A stretch of DNA of 64,000 nt from Nocardioides seonyuensis (GCF_004683965.1 NZ_CP038436.1:2294001-2358000), one strand, 5' to 3'. Numbered from the stretch's first letter, positions 45,540-54,587 are shown. The notes: generated by a model not told the origin, from the letters alone. Numbers and translations: made by a program.

Positions 45540-46333
45540 GCGCGGCTCCTGCTCGCGGTGCCCCCGAACGCCGTCGGGTCGACGGAGATCCAGACGTGCT
45601 CGGCGGTGCCGACGACCCGGCCGTCGGCGTCGTACAGCGTGGAGGCGGTGAAGGTCTTGCGCCCCTCGGCGCCGCGCTTCTCGCCGACCACGACGTGCGG
45701 CTCGCCGACCACCGGCAGGGTGTCGATACGGGTGGTCATCCGCCCCAGCACCATCAGCCTCTCGCCGAAGTCTGCCGACCAGGCGCCGATGCAGTCGAGC
45801 GCCGCCCACGTCGAGGCGACCGAGGCGCGTCGGACGTCGTCGACGTAGGTGTGCCAGTCCTCCGACAGGCTCGGGTGGGGCGTCCATGCCGACGCGGCGC
45901 GCTCACCGCCTCCGGGAGCGGGGTCGACCTGGCCGGGGAAGATCCGCAGCCCGTCGCCCTCCTCGCGAGCGGTGCCGCACGCGAAGCAGGTGGGGAAGGG
46001 GTGGAAGTCGTGTCCGGGGTACGACGCCTGCGCGGCCAGGGCCGTCTCCGCGTCCACGGGCTCGACCTCGGTCAGGGTGTGCTCGACGAGGCGCGCCTCG
46101 GCGATGAGCGCGCCGCCGAAGCTCGCGGACGCGGCGTGCTCGTCGGTCGTCACCTGCATCGCGGTGTCGAGGGGCGGCGGCTGCCGCAGCACCACCTCGA
46201 TGGTCGGCCACGACTCGGCGCGGTCGCCGGGACAGTCGTCGCCGTCCATGGAGGCCAGCGAACCGGCGGTCCAGCCGCCGTTGCCGGACTCGGGGGGACC
46301 GCAGAAGCGGCGGGGCACGATCAGCTCGCTCAC
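45536..46333 (-). CDS. Hotdog-fold thioesterase-like protein
   Basis: 265 residues. N-terminal half has a Cys-containing FPTCFACGTAREEGDGLRIFPG segment, and the C-terminal half reads RMTTRIDTLPVVGEPHVVVGEKRGAEG ... HVWISVD, as in actinobacterial double-hotdog thioesterase-like proteins. Substrate unknown, and no catalytic residue is certain. GTG 46333 (VSELIVPRRF) is chosen: it follows CACAGT by seven bases, and the longer frame encodes low-complexity His/Gly repeats from a tandem repeat. Overlaps the glucosidase gene (ATGA). Confidence 0.7.
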   Translation of the reverse strand: MSELIVPRRFCGPPESGNGGWTAGSLASMDGDDCPGDRAESWPTIEVVLRQPPPLDTAMQVTTDEHAASASFGGALIAEARLVEHTLTEVEPVDAETALAAQASYPGHDFHPFPTCFACGTAREEGDGLRIFPGQVDPAPGGGERAASAWTPHPSLSEDWHTYVDDVRRASVASTWAALDCIGAWSADFGERLMVLGRMTTRIDTLPVVGEPHVVVGEKRGAEGRKTFTASTLYDADGRVVGTAEHVWISVDPTAFGGTASRSRA

Positions 46334-46365
46334 CCGGGCCACTGTGCCACGCCGGGGAGGGCGCT

Positions 46366-46401
46366 GCCCATGCCCCCGCCCATGCCCGCGCCCATGCCCG
46401 G
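46366..46401. repeat. 12-base tandem repeat, three units
   Basis: GCCCATGCCCNN repeated three times between the divergent hotdog and ideR genes, upstream of both starts. Copy-number variation could change promoter spacing. Confidence 0.7.
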
Positions 46402-46436
46402 CGTCGCGCCGGACCCCGATGGGACACAATGGCCGG

Positions 46437-47123
46437 GTGAGTGACCTCATCGACACCACCGAGATGTACCTCCGCACGATCTACGAGCTCGTGGAGGAGG
46501 GCATCGTGCCGCTGCGGGCCCGCATCGCCGAGCGGCTGCACCAGTCCGGGCCGACGGTGTCCCAGACGGTCGCGCGAATGGAGCGCGACGGGCTGCTCAC
46601 CATCGAGGGCGACCGTCACCTCGAGCTCACCGAGGAGGGTCGCCAGCTCGCCACCCGGGTGATGCGCAAGCACCGCCTCGCCGAGCGGCTCCTCACCGAC
46701 GTGATCGGCCTCGACTGGGAGCTCGTGCACGCCGAGGCCTGCCGCTGGGAGCACGTCATCAGCGAGACCGTCGAGCGGCGCCTCGTCGAGCTCCTCGGCA
46801 ACCCCACCGAGTCGCCCTACGGCAACCCGATCCCCGGCCTCGACGAGCTCGGCCAGGTGCAGCTCGGCGAGGAGTTCATGGACGGCGTCGAGTCGCTGGC
46901 CGAGGTCGCCACCCGTGAGGACCAGCGCGTCCACGTGCGCCGCATCTCCGAGGAGATGCAGAAGGACGAGGGCCTGATGGTGGCCCTGCGCCGCGCGGGT
47001 GCCCTGCCCGGCAAGACCATCACGGTGGCTGCGACCGACGAGGGCATCCTGGTCGGCTCCGGGGGCGAGACGGCCGAGCTGGTCGTCGAGGCCGCCGAGC
47101 ACATCTTCGTGCGCCGCGGCTGA
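46437..47123 (+). CDS. ideR: Iron-dependent repressor IdeR/DtxR
   Basis: Metal-sensing repressor of iron uptake. 228 residues closely following IdeR: DTTEMYLRTIYELVEEG, ARIAERLHQSGPTVSQTVARMERDGLL (winged helix), MRKHRLAERLL and HAEACRWEH (metal sites), GNPIPGL, then a C-terminal SH3-like domain (GKTITVAATDEGILVG). GTG 46437 is preceded by CACAAT with six bases between, consistent with a leaderless message. No classic iron box (TTAGGTTAGGCTAACC-like) is seen upstream, so autoregulation is not evident. Confidence 0.94.
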   Translation: MSDLIDTTEMYLRTIYELVEEGIVPLRARIAERLHQSGPTVSQTVARMERDGLLTIEGDRHLELTEEGRQLATRVMRKHRLAERLLTDVIGLDWELVHAEACRWEHVISETVERRLVELLGNPTESPYGNPIPGLDELGQVQLGEEFMDGVESLAEVATREDQRVHVRRISEEMQKDEGLMVALRRAGALPGKTITVAATDEGILVGSGGETAELVVEAAEHIFVRRG

Positions 47124-47126
47124 GGC

Positions 47127-47963
47127 TCACCCCGCCAGGTCGACCCTGATGTCGGCGAGCCCTGCGAGGAACTCGCTGCACCCGGCCTCGAGACGGTGGG
47201 ACGCCAGCTCGTCGCCGCGGGTCGTGCCACGGTTGACGATCACGACGGGCGTCCCCTGCCTGGCTGCGCGCTTGACGAAGCGGAGGCCGCTCATGACGGT
47301 CAGGCTCGAGCCGACGACGAGGAGCGCGCCGTCGGCGCCGAGCGCCTCGACCGCCGCGTAGCAGCGCTCGACCCGCGGGGCAGGGACGTTCTCGCCGAAG
47401 AACACCACGTCCGGCTTCAGCACGCCGCCGCACTCCGCGCAGGCAGGGACGACGAACCCGGCGGTGTCCTCGAGCTCGACGTCGCCGTCAGGACGGCTGG
47501 CCACCGCGTCGTGCGCGTCGAGCCAGCCGGGGTTGAGCACCTCGAGGCGCTCCTGCAGCGCGGCGCGGGGTGTCGTACGACGACAGCCCAGGCAGACCAC
47601 GTCGGCGATCCGGCCGTGCAGGGCGACCAGGCGCCTGGTGCCGGCGGCCTCGTGGAGGCCGTCGACGTTCTGGGTGATGAGGAGGTCGGGGTCGAGCGCG
47701 GCCAGGGCGCGGTGCCCGGTATTGGGCTCGGCCCGTCGCATCCGCGACCAGCCGAGGTGGCTACGAGCCCAGTAGCGCTGCTGCGCCGCCGGCCCGGAGA
47801 CGAACTCCTGGTAGGTCATCGGCGTGCGCGCCGGCGAGCCGGGGCCGCGGTAGTCCGGGATGCCGGAGTCCGTGGACAGGCCCGCACCCGTCAGCACGAC
47901 CAGCGCGCGCCCGGCGAGGAAGTCGCAGACCTCCGTGGCGGGCGGGACCGCGGTGGTGCTCAC
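47127..47963 (-). CDS. Sir2-family NAD-dependent protein deacylase
   Basis: 278 residues. NAD-binding GAGLSTDSGIPDYRGPGS, TQNVD, catalytic His in LVALHGRI, two zinc Cys pairs (CLGC and CAEC, the second pair widely spaced), VVFFGENVP and VVGSSLTV. Start GTG 47963 overlaps the upstream DUF2277 stop (GTGA), so the pair is cotranscribed. Likely reverses lysine acylation of metabolic enzymes. The stop is three bases from the convergent ideR stop. Confidence 0.92.
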   Translation of the reverse strand: MSTTAVPPATEVCDFLAGRALVVLTGAGLSTDSGIPDYRGPGSPARTPMTYQEFVSGPAAQQRYWARSHLGWSRMRRAEPNTGHRALAALDPDLLITQNVDGLHEAAGTRRLVALHGRIADVVCLGCRRTTPRAALQERLEVLNPGWLDAHDAVASRPDGDVELEDTAGFVVPACAECGGVLKPDVVFFGENVPAPRVERCYAAVEALGADGALLVVGSSLTVMSGLRFVKRAARQGTPVVIVNRGTTRGDELASHRLEAGCSEFLAGLADIRVDLAG

Positions 47964-48229
47964 GTGCCGTAGCGCAGCTGCGCGCGAGCCCTGGCCTTGG
48001 CGGCCTCGACCTCGCGGTCCTTCGGCGGAGCGTTGGTCACCCAGTCGTCGAGGAGGTGCTCGGTGATGTGGGCGATCTCGGCGACAGCGCGGTCGAAGGC
48101 CGCCTGGTTGGCCTGCGACGGCTTGGTCGTCCCACTGACCTTGCGGACGTACTGCAGCGCGGCGGCGGTGACCTCGTCCCGGGTCGCCGGCGGCTCGAAG
48201 TTGCTGAGCGGGCGGATGTTGCGGCACAT
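47960..48229 (-). CDS. DUF2277 family protein
   Basis: 89 residues beginning MCRNIRPLSNFEPPATRDEV, the defining start of DUF2277, and ending in PPKDREVEAAKARARAQ. Function unknown; small and helical. The ATG lies seven bases after TACCCT (48242-48237), inside the 3' end of the beta-propeller gene, giving a probable internal leaderless promoter. It overlaps the sirtuin gene. Confidence 0.88.
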   Translation of the reverse strand: MCRNIRPLSNFEPPATRDEVTAAALQYVRKVSGTTKPSQANQAAFDRAVAEIAHITEHLLDDWVTNAPPKDREVEAAKARARAQLRYGT

Positions 48230-48234
48230 GGCTC

Positions 48235-50091
48235 TCAGGGTACGTCGAAGAAGGCGACGTCCTCACCCGTGACGAGCACGACCTTCCCGGAGGCGAGCGG
48301 CACCAGGCGGACCTGCGCCACGTCGCTGCCGTACTCCACCTCGACCATCTCGTTGGTCATCCGGCCGCCGTCCAGCCGGAGGACGGAGACCCAGCCGGTG
48401 CGCCCGGTCCAGCCGTCGGCGACGACGGTGAGGACGGTACGACGCTCCGGCAGCCAGGTGAACTGCCGCGGATCTGTCGCCGCGCCGGCCTGCGTGTGCT
48501 TGGCGTAGCGCACCACGTCGAGCTGGCGCGGGTCGGTGAGGTCGGTGACGTCGAAGAGGGCGGCCTGGGCGCCGCGGAGCTCGCCGGAGAGGGAGGCGTC
48601 CTGGCCGACCCCGATGAGCCTGCGCTCGCCGAGCGGGTGGAGGTACTCGGAGAAGCCGGGGATCTTCAGCTCGCCGAGGAGCCGCGGGTCGGCAGGGTCG
48701 GAGAGGTCGACGGCGTAGAGCGGGTCGACCTGCCGGAAGGTCACCACGATCGCGAGGTCGTCGAACCAGCGCACCGACTTGATCTCCTCGTCCACCCCGA
48801 GCTTGTCGACGCGGCCCTCCTCGAGGAGCTCGGAGCCCTCCTCGCGCAGCGTGACGACGGAGTTGAAGTTGCCCGTCTCGGAGGTGGGACCGAGTGCGAC
48901 GCGCAGCGAGCCGTCCACGACGTCCATCGACCAGCGGTCGGCGACGGAGCCCTCCACCTCGCCGGACGCGACGTACGTCGTCTCCGCGCCGTCGAGCGCG
49001 AACGCGTAGAGGCCGGTGGTGCCGTCGGGGTCGTCGTTCCAGGGGAGGGGGCAGGGGCCCCAGCAGTCGCGGATGGCCCCCCACGACGGGCCGGCGGCAA
49101 GGTAGAACCGGTCGGCGGAGAAGTACGACGTCGTGGCCTCGGTCGCGACCGCCGTGACCGTGCGCTCGTTGGGGGAGGCCGGGTCGACCGCTACCACTAC
49201 GGTCGATCCGAGGGTGGCGTCGTCGTCGGTGGGGATCGCGACGTCCTCGCAGCCGACGACCGGCTCGCCGTCGATGGTGGGGAGCCAGTCGGCGAGCTCG
49301 GTCTCCCGGACCAGCTGCTCGTTGAACCGCTCGGCACCGCCCGCCCCGAGCTCGTCGCCCGGGTGACGGAAGTCGAGCTCCGGCAGGCCCGCGCGGAGCA
49401 CGAGGCGTACGACGTCACCGTGCAGGCGGGCGGCGTCCAGCACTCCGCGGATCGTCGTGGTGTCGACGACCTCGGGCGAGGTGGGGTCGGTGAGGTCGAC
49501 CGTGGTGACCACGGTCTCGCGACCGTCGTCACTGCCCTGCAGCACCACGACGCGCTCGTCGACGAGCAGCAGCTCGGCCGGCTGCGCCGATGCCCGGCTG
49601 CGACCGGACAGGGGGAGGGACGCCAGCTCGGCGGGTGCGTCGCCCGAGACGTCGTACAACCGGAGGGTCGAGTCCTGGAGGCGCACGAGGAGTGGGCCCG
49701 CGACCTTGACCACGTCGGGCTCGTCGACGCCGGCCTCCTGGACGTTGGTGCCCGACTCGTTGCTCGTGGACCGGCTCGTGGAGACACCGGCAGAGAGCGG
49801 CACACCCACCGACCGCTCCGCGCCGGCCGCCCCGACGTCGTCGAAGACCGTCATGCCGCCCTGGTCCCAGCCGTAGGGGCCGACCTGCTCCACACCCCGC
49901 TCGACGAAGGAGGCGAGCAGGTCCTCGCACGACTCGGCCGGGGTGAGGTCGGCGTTGGCCAGCCTGATCGGGGGCGTCTCCGCGGGCGGGCCCTCGGCAT
50001 CGTCAGCGTGACCGAGGGCGTAGCCGGCACCTACGGCCGCGACCAGTCCCGTGGTGGCGAGGGCTGTGGTGAGGACTGTGCGCAGGGTCAT
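48235..50091 (-). CDS. Secreted beta-propeller domain protein
   Basis: 618 residues. An N-terminal hydrophobic segment (VLTTALATTGLVAAVGAGYALG) acts as signal or anchor. The rest follows the Beta_propel family: ESGTNVQEAGVDEPDVVKVAG near residue 120, then repeated blades such as DLTDPTSPEVVDT, DLSDPADPRLLGELKIPGFSEYLHPLG and FDVTDLTDPRQLD. Such proteins are common in bacteria and archaea and are of unknown role, probably binding at the cell surface. No catalytic motif seen. Confidence 0.88.
   Translation of the reverse strand: MTLRTVLTTALATTGLVAAVGAGYALGHADDAEGPPAETPPIRLANADLTPAESCEDLLASFVERGVEQVGPYGWDQGGMTVFDDVGAAGAERSVGVPLSAGVSTSRSTSNESGTNVQEAGVDEPDVVKVAGPLLVRLQDSTLRLYDVSGDAPAELASLPLSGRSRASAQPAELLLVDERVVVLQGSDDGRETVVTTVDLTDPTSPEVVDTTTIRGVLDAARLHGDVVRLVLRAGLPELDFRHPGDELGAGGAERFNEQLVRETELADWLPTIDGEPVVGCEDVAIPTDDDATLGSTVVVAVDPASPNERTVTAVATEATTSYFSADRFYLAAGPSWGAIRDCWGPCPLPWNDDPDGTTGLYAFALDGAETTYVASGEVEGSVADRWSMDVVDGSLRVALGPTSETGNFNSVVTLREEGSELLEEGRVDKLGVDEEIKSVRWFDDLAIVVTFRQVDPLYAVDLSDPADPRLLGELKIPGFSEYLHPLGERRLIGVGQDASLSGELRGAQAALFDVTDLTDPRQLDVVRYAKHTQAGAATDPRQFTWLPERRTVLTVVADGWTGRTGWVSVLRLDGGRMTNEMVEVEYGSDVAQVRLVPLASGKVVLVTGEDVAFFDVP
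48237..48242 (-). promoter_or_regulatory. -10 box for DUF2277-sirtuin pair
   Basis: TACCCT on the minus strand, seven bases before ATG 48229 and overlapping the last codons of the upstream gene. Confidence 0.45.
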
Positions 50092-50182
50092 GGCGGTGGG
50101 ACGGCGCCGTGCCGCATCTGGTTCCCGACACCCGGCCGGAATACGGAGGCGCTGTAGCCCCCTCGTGGATCAGGATGACGTC

Positions 50183-50974
50183 GTGAGGATCCTGTCCGTC
50201 AACGCCTGGGGTGGCGCCATGTTCGACGCATTGGCGGCATACCTGCCGGACATCGACGCCGATGTGGTGGCCCTGCAAGAAGTCACCCGGACGCCGGGTC
50301 TGCGGGGATGGACCAGGTTCGAGGACCGCGACCGAGCCCTTCCGCAGCGCGCAGACCTGATGACGGACGTCGCCGGGGTGCTCCCGGACCACGAGCCGTG
50401 GTTCACCGTCTCGGACACTGGCCCGGTCGTCGCGAACGGCATCGCCCACCGCCAACAGTTCGGCCTCGCCCTCCTCACGCGGCGCTCGTGGGTGCGGATC
50501 GCGAGCCGCGAAGCGTTCGTGCACGGCAGCTACGTCGATCACCACGACGAGTGGCCGCACAGCGACCGTCCCCGCGCGGCACAGGTGGCAAGGCTGCGTG
50601 GACCCGACGGACGCACGGTCGTCGTCGGGCACGTGCACGGGCTCCGCGACGCGGCCGGCAAGGCAGACACCCCCGCCCGTCGGGCACAGGCCAAGCGGCT
50701 CGCCGAGCTCGTCGACTCGGTGCGCGAACCCGGTGACACCGTCGTCGTGTGCGGCGATCTGAACGTCCTGCCCGACAGCGAGACCTTCACGATCCTGAGC
50801 GACCTCGGCCTGACCGATCTCGTGGGCTCGGCCGACACGCTCACGGCGCGCTACACCAAGCCCGTGCGCCACGCGAGCTATCTGCTCGTCTCCGACCCGG
50901 CCGCAGTGCGCAGGTTCGAGATCGTCACCGAGCCCGAGGTCTCGGACCACAGGGCTCTGCTCGTCGACCTGTGA
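50183..50974 (+). CDS. Endonuclease/exonuclease/phosphatase family hydrolase
   Basis: 263 residues of the EEP fold. Motifs in order: LSVNAWGG (Asn), VVALQEVT (metal Glu), VVGHVHG, VVVCGDLNVLPDS (Asp/Asn) and the terminal SDHRALLVDL (Asp-His). Probably a metal-dependent phosphodiesterase; substrate unknown. No signal peptide from GTG 50183, which is chosen because upstream residues are Arg-rich and overlap the divergent gene. Codon use is somewhat softer than average. Confidence 0.88.
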   Translation: MRILSVNAWGGAMFDALAAYLPDIDADVVALQEVTRTPGLRGWTRFEDRDRALPQRADLMTDVAGVLPDHEPWFTVSDTGPVVANGIAHRQQFGLALLTRRSWVRIASREAFVHGSYVDHHDEWPHSDRPRAAQVARLRGPDGRTVVVGHVHGLRDAAGKADTPARRAQAKRLAELVDSVREPGDTVVVCGDLNVLPDSETFTILSDLGLTDLVGSADTLTARYTKPVRHASYLLVSDPAAVRRFEIVTEPEVSDHRALLVDL

Positions 50975-51016
50975 CGGACGTACGCGAGCAGCGCGACCCG
51001 CACCGAGCCGTTCATG

Positions 51017-52417
51017 TCAGCTGGTGGGCAGGGTGAGCGTGCCGGTGGGGGTGACGAGCGCGGTGACTCCGCTGGGGCCGGTCCACAGGTAGGTGCCTGG
51101 TGCGGTGCGTTGGTAGCTCCAGCGCCCGGCTGTCTTGGCGCGGTGGTGTCTTCGACACAGCGGCGCGAGATTGTCGGGTCTCGTCTGGCCGTTGCCGTCT
51201 TCTCGGGGAGGACCACCTTCGTCGGGGTCCTCGTAGGGCTCGATGTGGTCGAGATCGGCGTGCCGTGACGGGTGGGAGCACCACGGGAAGACGCAGGTCG
51301 AGTCTCGGAGAACGGCTTGCTCGGTCATCCGCGGCGGCGGGTCGTGACGGTCGACGGACCAGGTGTCCTCGCTCGCGACGTGAAGCACGGGCTGGATGGT
51401 GAGGCGGGAGCGGCCCGCCCACTCCTTGATCTGGTCGAGGGTGACCGGGCCGAGGCCTTCGACGGTGCCGACCCCGCCAGGCCCGCCCGACCAGCCTGCG
51501 GCGACGTCAGCGAGGGAGGCGTGGAGGTAGAGCCGGACCTTCGCATCCCGCCGCTCGATGAGGCGGCGGCGCAGCTCGGACTGCTCCTCCGGGGTGGTGG
51601 TGTCGTCGTCGAGGAGGCTGGTGAGGTCGAGGCGGGCCTGGGCGTCGGCGATCACACCGAGGGCCTTGGCCTTGCGGACCTCGAAGCTGTCGTCGTCACC
51701 GAGGGAACCGAGTGCTTCGGCTTCGGCGCAGACGACGTCGTGGAACCGGGTCAGGTCGAGAGTGTCACCGATCGCGTGGATCTCTGAGGTGGCGCCGCCC
51801 TCGCTCGGGTCGCGGTGCTTGAGCTGGACGTCCCACTGCGACCGCGCACGCTTCTCCTTCTCGGCGAGGCTGTCGCCGTCGACGCGGGCGGAAGCTTCGG
51901 CGATCAACCGGTCCAGGGCAGCATGCCCGAGGGAACCGACCCTGCCGGCGGTGTGCCGGTCCACCCACAGGGCAGCGTCGAGGGACAGGTCGCGGGTGCG
52001 AGCCGCGACCCGGCGGGCCTTCCACGCAGGCACGAATCCGGCCTGGGTCTGCTGCCACAGCACCGGGAGCCGGTGGTGCAGGTCCAGCGAATCCGCGAGC
52101 AGCGCCGTCGCAGACGAAGGGGCGATCCCACAAGCGACTGCCAACGGCTCGGCGGTGAACGCCGCCACCGCCGGCGTCCCTGCCCCGCCAAGCGTCTCGG
52201 GGGTCTCCAGCACCGACGGCAGGGCAGGCCCATGAGGAGTCTCGACGGCGTCGACGACCGGGTGTGCGATCGCCCACTCGTAGGCAATCCGCAGCTGGTG
52301 GACTGCCGCCTCGCGCATCACCGACTCGCACTCGGCCGCCTCCTCCAGCAGGCCGGCCACGCTCGCGTCCGCGAGGTCGACGACCTCGAGATCGGAGTCC
52401 GGCTGGGTGCTGGTCAT
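51017..52417 (-). CDS. DUF222 / HNH endonuclease-signature protein (13E12-type), copy 2
   Basis: 466 residues, paralogue of 29507-30871: helical DUF222 region (YEWAIAHPVVDAVETPHGPA, WKARRVAARTRDLSLDAALW) and C-terminal HNH (CVFPWCSHPSRHADLDHIEPYED ... LAPLCRRHHRAK), then the shared YLWTGPSGVTALVTP tail. ATG 52417 is preceded by the same 11-base box as copy 1 at identical distance. Two palindromic repeat copies lie just upstream. Function unknown. Confidence 0.88.
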   Translation of the reverse strand: MTSTQPDSDLEVVDLADASVAGLLEEAAECESVMREAAVHQLRIAYEWAIAHPVVDAVETPHGPALPSVLETPETLGGAGTPAVAAFTAEPLAVACGIAPSSATALLADSLDLHHRLPVLWQQTQAGFVPAWKARRVAARTRDLSLDAALWVDRHTAGRVGSLGHAALDRLIAEASARVDGDSLAEKEKRARSQWDVQLKHRDPSEGGATSEIHAIGDTLDLTRFHDVVCAEAEALGSLGDDDSFEVRKAKALGVIADAQARLDLTSLLDDDTTTPEEQSELRRRLIERRDAKVRLYLHASLADVAAGWSGGPGGVGTVEGLGPVTLDQIKEWAGRSRLTIQPVLHVASEDTWSVDRHDPPPRMTEQAVLRDSTCVFPWCSHPSRHADLDHIEPYEDPDEGGPPREDGNGQTRPDNLAPLCRRHHRAKTAGRWSYQRTAPGTYLWTGPSGVTALVTPTGTLTLPTS

Positions 52418-52435
52418 GGGAATACTCAACCAGTC

Positions 52436-52446
52436 ACCACCGACAC
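52436..52446 (-). promoter_or_regulatory. Box shared with the other DUF222/HNH gene
   Basis: Minus-strand GTGTCGGTGGT ending 18 bases before ATG 52417, identical in sequence and spacing to 29478-29488. Confidence 0.5.
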
Positions 52447-52474
52447 TGAAGGCCGAGAACGCCTATTCCACAGG

Positions 52475-52558
52475 GGTTTCGAGACAGGACTCCGTCCTTC
52501 CTCAACCAGCGAGGGCGTGGGGTTTCGAGACAGGACTTCGTCCTTCCTCAACCACCGA
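52475..52558. repeat. Palindromic element, two direct copies (b1, b2)
   Basis: Two 38-base units (52475-52512 and 52521-52558) differing at two positions, 46 bases apart start to start. Each folds as GGTT/AACC, GAG/CTC and AGGAC/GTCCT stems. Located between the divergent DUF222 and saccharopine-like genes. Same family as 34568-34645 and 62136-62213. Confidence 0.85.
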
Positions 52559-52627
52559 TGGGGCGGAGCCTCTGTCGTTCCTCGAGCACCGGACGGCGGT
52601 CGACCGCCGACGTGCCACGATGAGCCG

Positions 52628-53776
52628 GTGACCGACCGTGATTACGACATCGTCCTGTTCGGCGCGACCGGCTTCACCGGTGGCCTGACCGCCGACTACC
52701 TGGCGGCACACGCGCCGGAGGGGATGCGCTGGGCCGTCGCCGGACGCAACCGGGCCAAGCTCGACGACGTGGCGGCACGTCTCGGGGGCGACGTAGGCGT
52801 CCTCGTCGCAGACGCCACCGACACCGCCGCCCTCACCGACATCGCCTCGCGTGCGCGGGTCGTGGCCACCACCGTCGGCCCCTACCTCGAGCACGGTGAG
52901 CCGCTCGTCGCGGCGTGCGCGGCGGCCGGCACCGACTACCTCGACCTCACCGGCGAGCACGAGTTCGTCGACCGGATGTACCTCGCGCACCACGAGACCG
53001 CCGTCGCGTCCGGAGCCCGGATCGTCCACGCGTGCGGCTTCGACTCGATCCCGCACGACCTCGGCGCCCTCTACACCGTGAGCCAGCTCCCCTCGGACCA
53101 GCCGATCACCCTGCGGGGGGTCGTGCGCTCGTCGGCCACCTTCTCGGGCGGCACCTTCCACTCAGCCCTCAACCAGATGTCGCGCGCGCGTCAGATGAAG
53201 TCCGTCCACGCCGAGCGGCGTCGCGCCGAGGGACGTCCCGAGGGCCGGTCGTCGCGGGCGGTGGCGGGCAGGCCCCACCGTGACCCTGTCCTGGGCTACT
53301 GGCTGCTTCCCCTGCCGACCGTCGACCCGCTCGTCGTGGCACGCAGCGGTGCCGCGCTGGCGTCGTACGGCCCCGACTTCCGTTACTCCCACTGGGCCGG
53401 CACCAAGACCCTGCACTTCGCCGCGGGTGGTGCGCTGGCGGCGGGAGCGCTCGGCGTGGCCGCGCAGGTCAAGCCACTGCGCGACCTCCTCGGCAGCCGG
53501 GTCCCCCAGGGGCAGGGACCCAGCGAGAGCCGGCGCGAGAAGTCCTGGTTCACCGTCGACTTCGTCGGTGAGGCCGGCGGGCAGACGGTGCGAACGCAGG
53601 TGAGCGGGGGAGACCCCGGCTACACCGAGACCGCCAAGATGCTCGCCGAGTCGGCCCTGTGCCTGGCGTACGACGCCAACCCGCCCACCGCGGGACAGGT
53701 CACTACCGCGGTCGCGATGGGGGAGGCCCTCACCAACCGCCTCGTCAAGGCCGGCATGCGCTTCGAGACCTACTGA
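52628..53776 (+). CDS. Saccharopine-dehydrogenase-like / trans-acting enoyl reductase family oxidoreductase
   Basis: 382 residues with N-terminal Rossmann motif DIVLFGATGFTGGLTADYL, AGRNRAKLDDV, VATTVGPYLEHGEPLVAAC and YLDLTGEHEF, then GFDSIPHDLGALYTV. This is the family of mycobacterial Rv2449c and the trans-acting enoyl reductase Rv2953, so a role in lipid metabolism is possible; there is no lipid gene nearby. GTG 52628 follows CACGAT by six bases. A 13-base duplication (ACCTACTGACA twice, 53768 and 53781) carries the stop codon. Confidence 0.85.
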   Translation: MTDRDYDIVLFGATGFTGGLTADYLAAHAPEGMRWAVAGRNRAKLDDVAARLGGDVGVLVADATDTAALTDIASRARVVATTVGPYLEHGEPLVAACAAAGTDYLDLTGEHEFVDRMYLAHHETAVASGARIVHACGFDSIPHDLGALYTVSQLPSDQPITLRGVVRSSATFSGGTFHSALNQMSRARQMKSVHAERRRAEGRPEGRSSRAVAGRPHRDPVLGYWLLPLPTVDPLVVARSGAALASYGPDFRYSHWAGTKTLHFAAGGALAAGALGVAAQVKPLRDLLGSRVPQGQGPSESRREKSWFTVDFVGEAGGQTVRTQVSGGDPGYTETAKMLAESALCLAYDANPPTAGQVTTAVAMGEALTNRLVKAGMRFETY

Positions 53777-53792
53777 CAGGACCTACTGACAA

Positions 53793-53822
53793 GGGCGCCG
53801 CCTCCGTGTGGAGGCGACGCCC
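53793..53822. terminator. Strong hairpin between convergent genes
   Basis: 53793-53805 pairs with 53810-53822 over 12 of 13 positions (GGGCG, then CGCCTCC); loop GTGT. Lies between the saccharopine-like gene and the convergent secreted-protein gene. Confidence 0.7.
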
Positions 53823-53843
53823 TCGCGGGGACCAGGGGCCAGG

Positions 53844-54587
53844 TCAGCGGACGCGCACGGTCTTCGACGTCGCGGCCGGGATGGCCTGGCCGGACCCACC
53901 GACGATGACCGCACCGGCACCGGCGAACCGCGCCCGGATGCTCGTCTTGCCCTTCACCTTGAACTTCGCCCGGGCCTTGCCGGTCGAGGACGTGGTGGCG
54001 GTCTTGATGGTCTTCCACTTCTTGCCGACCTTCTTCTGGAAGGCGACCTTCTGCTCGGTGACGGGGTAGCTGGAGGACCCGGTCTTCGCGATCAGCTTGG
54101 CGGTCGCCTTGACCGTGCGGCCCTTCTTCTTGGCCTTCAGCGACAGGGCCGTCTTGGCGACGCCGACGACCTGGAAGGTGGACGGGGTGCCGGGGATCTC
54201 GTCGTAGTAGCCAGTGCCGGCCGCGTCGCGCCACGACTTCAGGATGGGCTGCAGGGTCCAGGTGCCGAGGGGCTCGACGCCGCCGCAGATCTGCATCAGG
54301 ACGGTGCCGGTCATGGGAGAACCCTTCAGGGTGCCGACGTAGTGGCTGATCCCCTCGGCGCCGTTGGGGTAGAGCGGCTTGATCTCCAGCCACCAGTCCT
54401 TCGCATCTGCAGGCAGGTTGACCGAGTAGTTGACCGGGTGGTCGATGCAGTTGTCGCCGGCGTAGGCCGTGGTGGTCGTGGCCGACGACTCGCCCACCGC
54501 GTGGGCCGGCGCGGCACCCACGGACACCGTGGTGACGGCGAGCGCAGCCGAGGCGAGGACAGCAGTGAGGGTGGAACGCAATGTCAT
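53844..54587 (-). CDS. Secreted protein with Ig-like basic C-terminal repeat
   Basis: 247 residues with signal peptide MTLRSTLTAVLASAALAV... cleaved after AHA. The N-terminal half has a disulfide-candidate Cys pair (NCIDHPVNYS, MQICGG) and reads like a proprotein-convertase P-like beta-sandwich. The C-terminal half is Lys-rich (LSLKAKKKGRTVKATAKL ... FQKKVGKKWKTIK), typical of surface-associated Ig-like modules in Nocardioides. No enzyme motif. Divergent from the RTX-PASTA gene. Confidence 0.75.
   Translation of the reverse strand: MTLRSTLTAVLASAALAVTTVSVGAAPAHAVGESSATTTTAYAGDNCIDHPVNYSVNLPADAKDWWLEIKPLYPNGAEGISHYVGTLKGSPMTGTVLMQICGGVEPLGTWTLQPILKSWRDAAGTGYYDEIPGTPSTFQVVGVAKTALSLKAKKKGRTVKATAKLIAKTGSSSYPVTEQKVAFQKKVGKKWKTIKTATTSSTGKARAKFKVKGKTSIRARFAGAGAVIVGGSGQAIPAATSKTVRVR

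Noticed and set aside
46340..46436. DtxR/IdeR iron box for ideR autoregulation
   Set aside because: No sequence resembling the 19-base iron-box palindrome was found between the divergent genes.
52475..52558. CRISPR-like array
   Set aside because: Only two repeats with an 8-base gap, palindromic over their whole length, and related copies elsewhere in other orientations; no cas genes.
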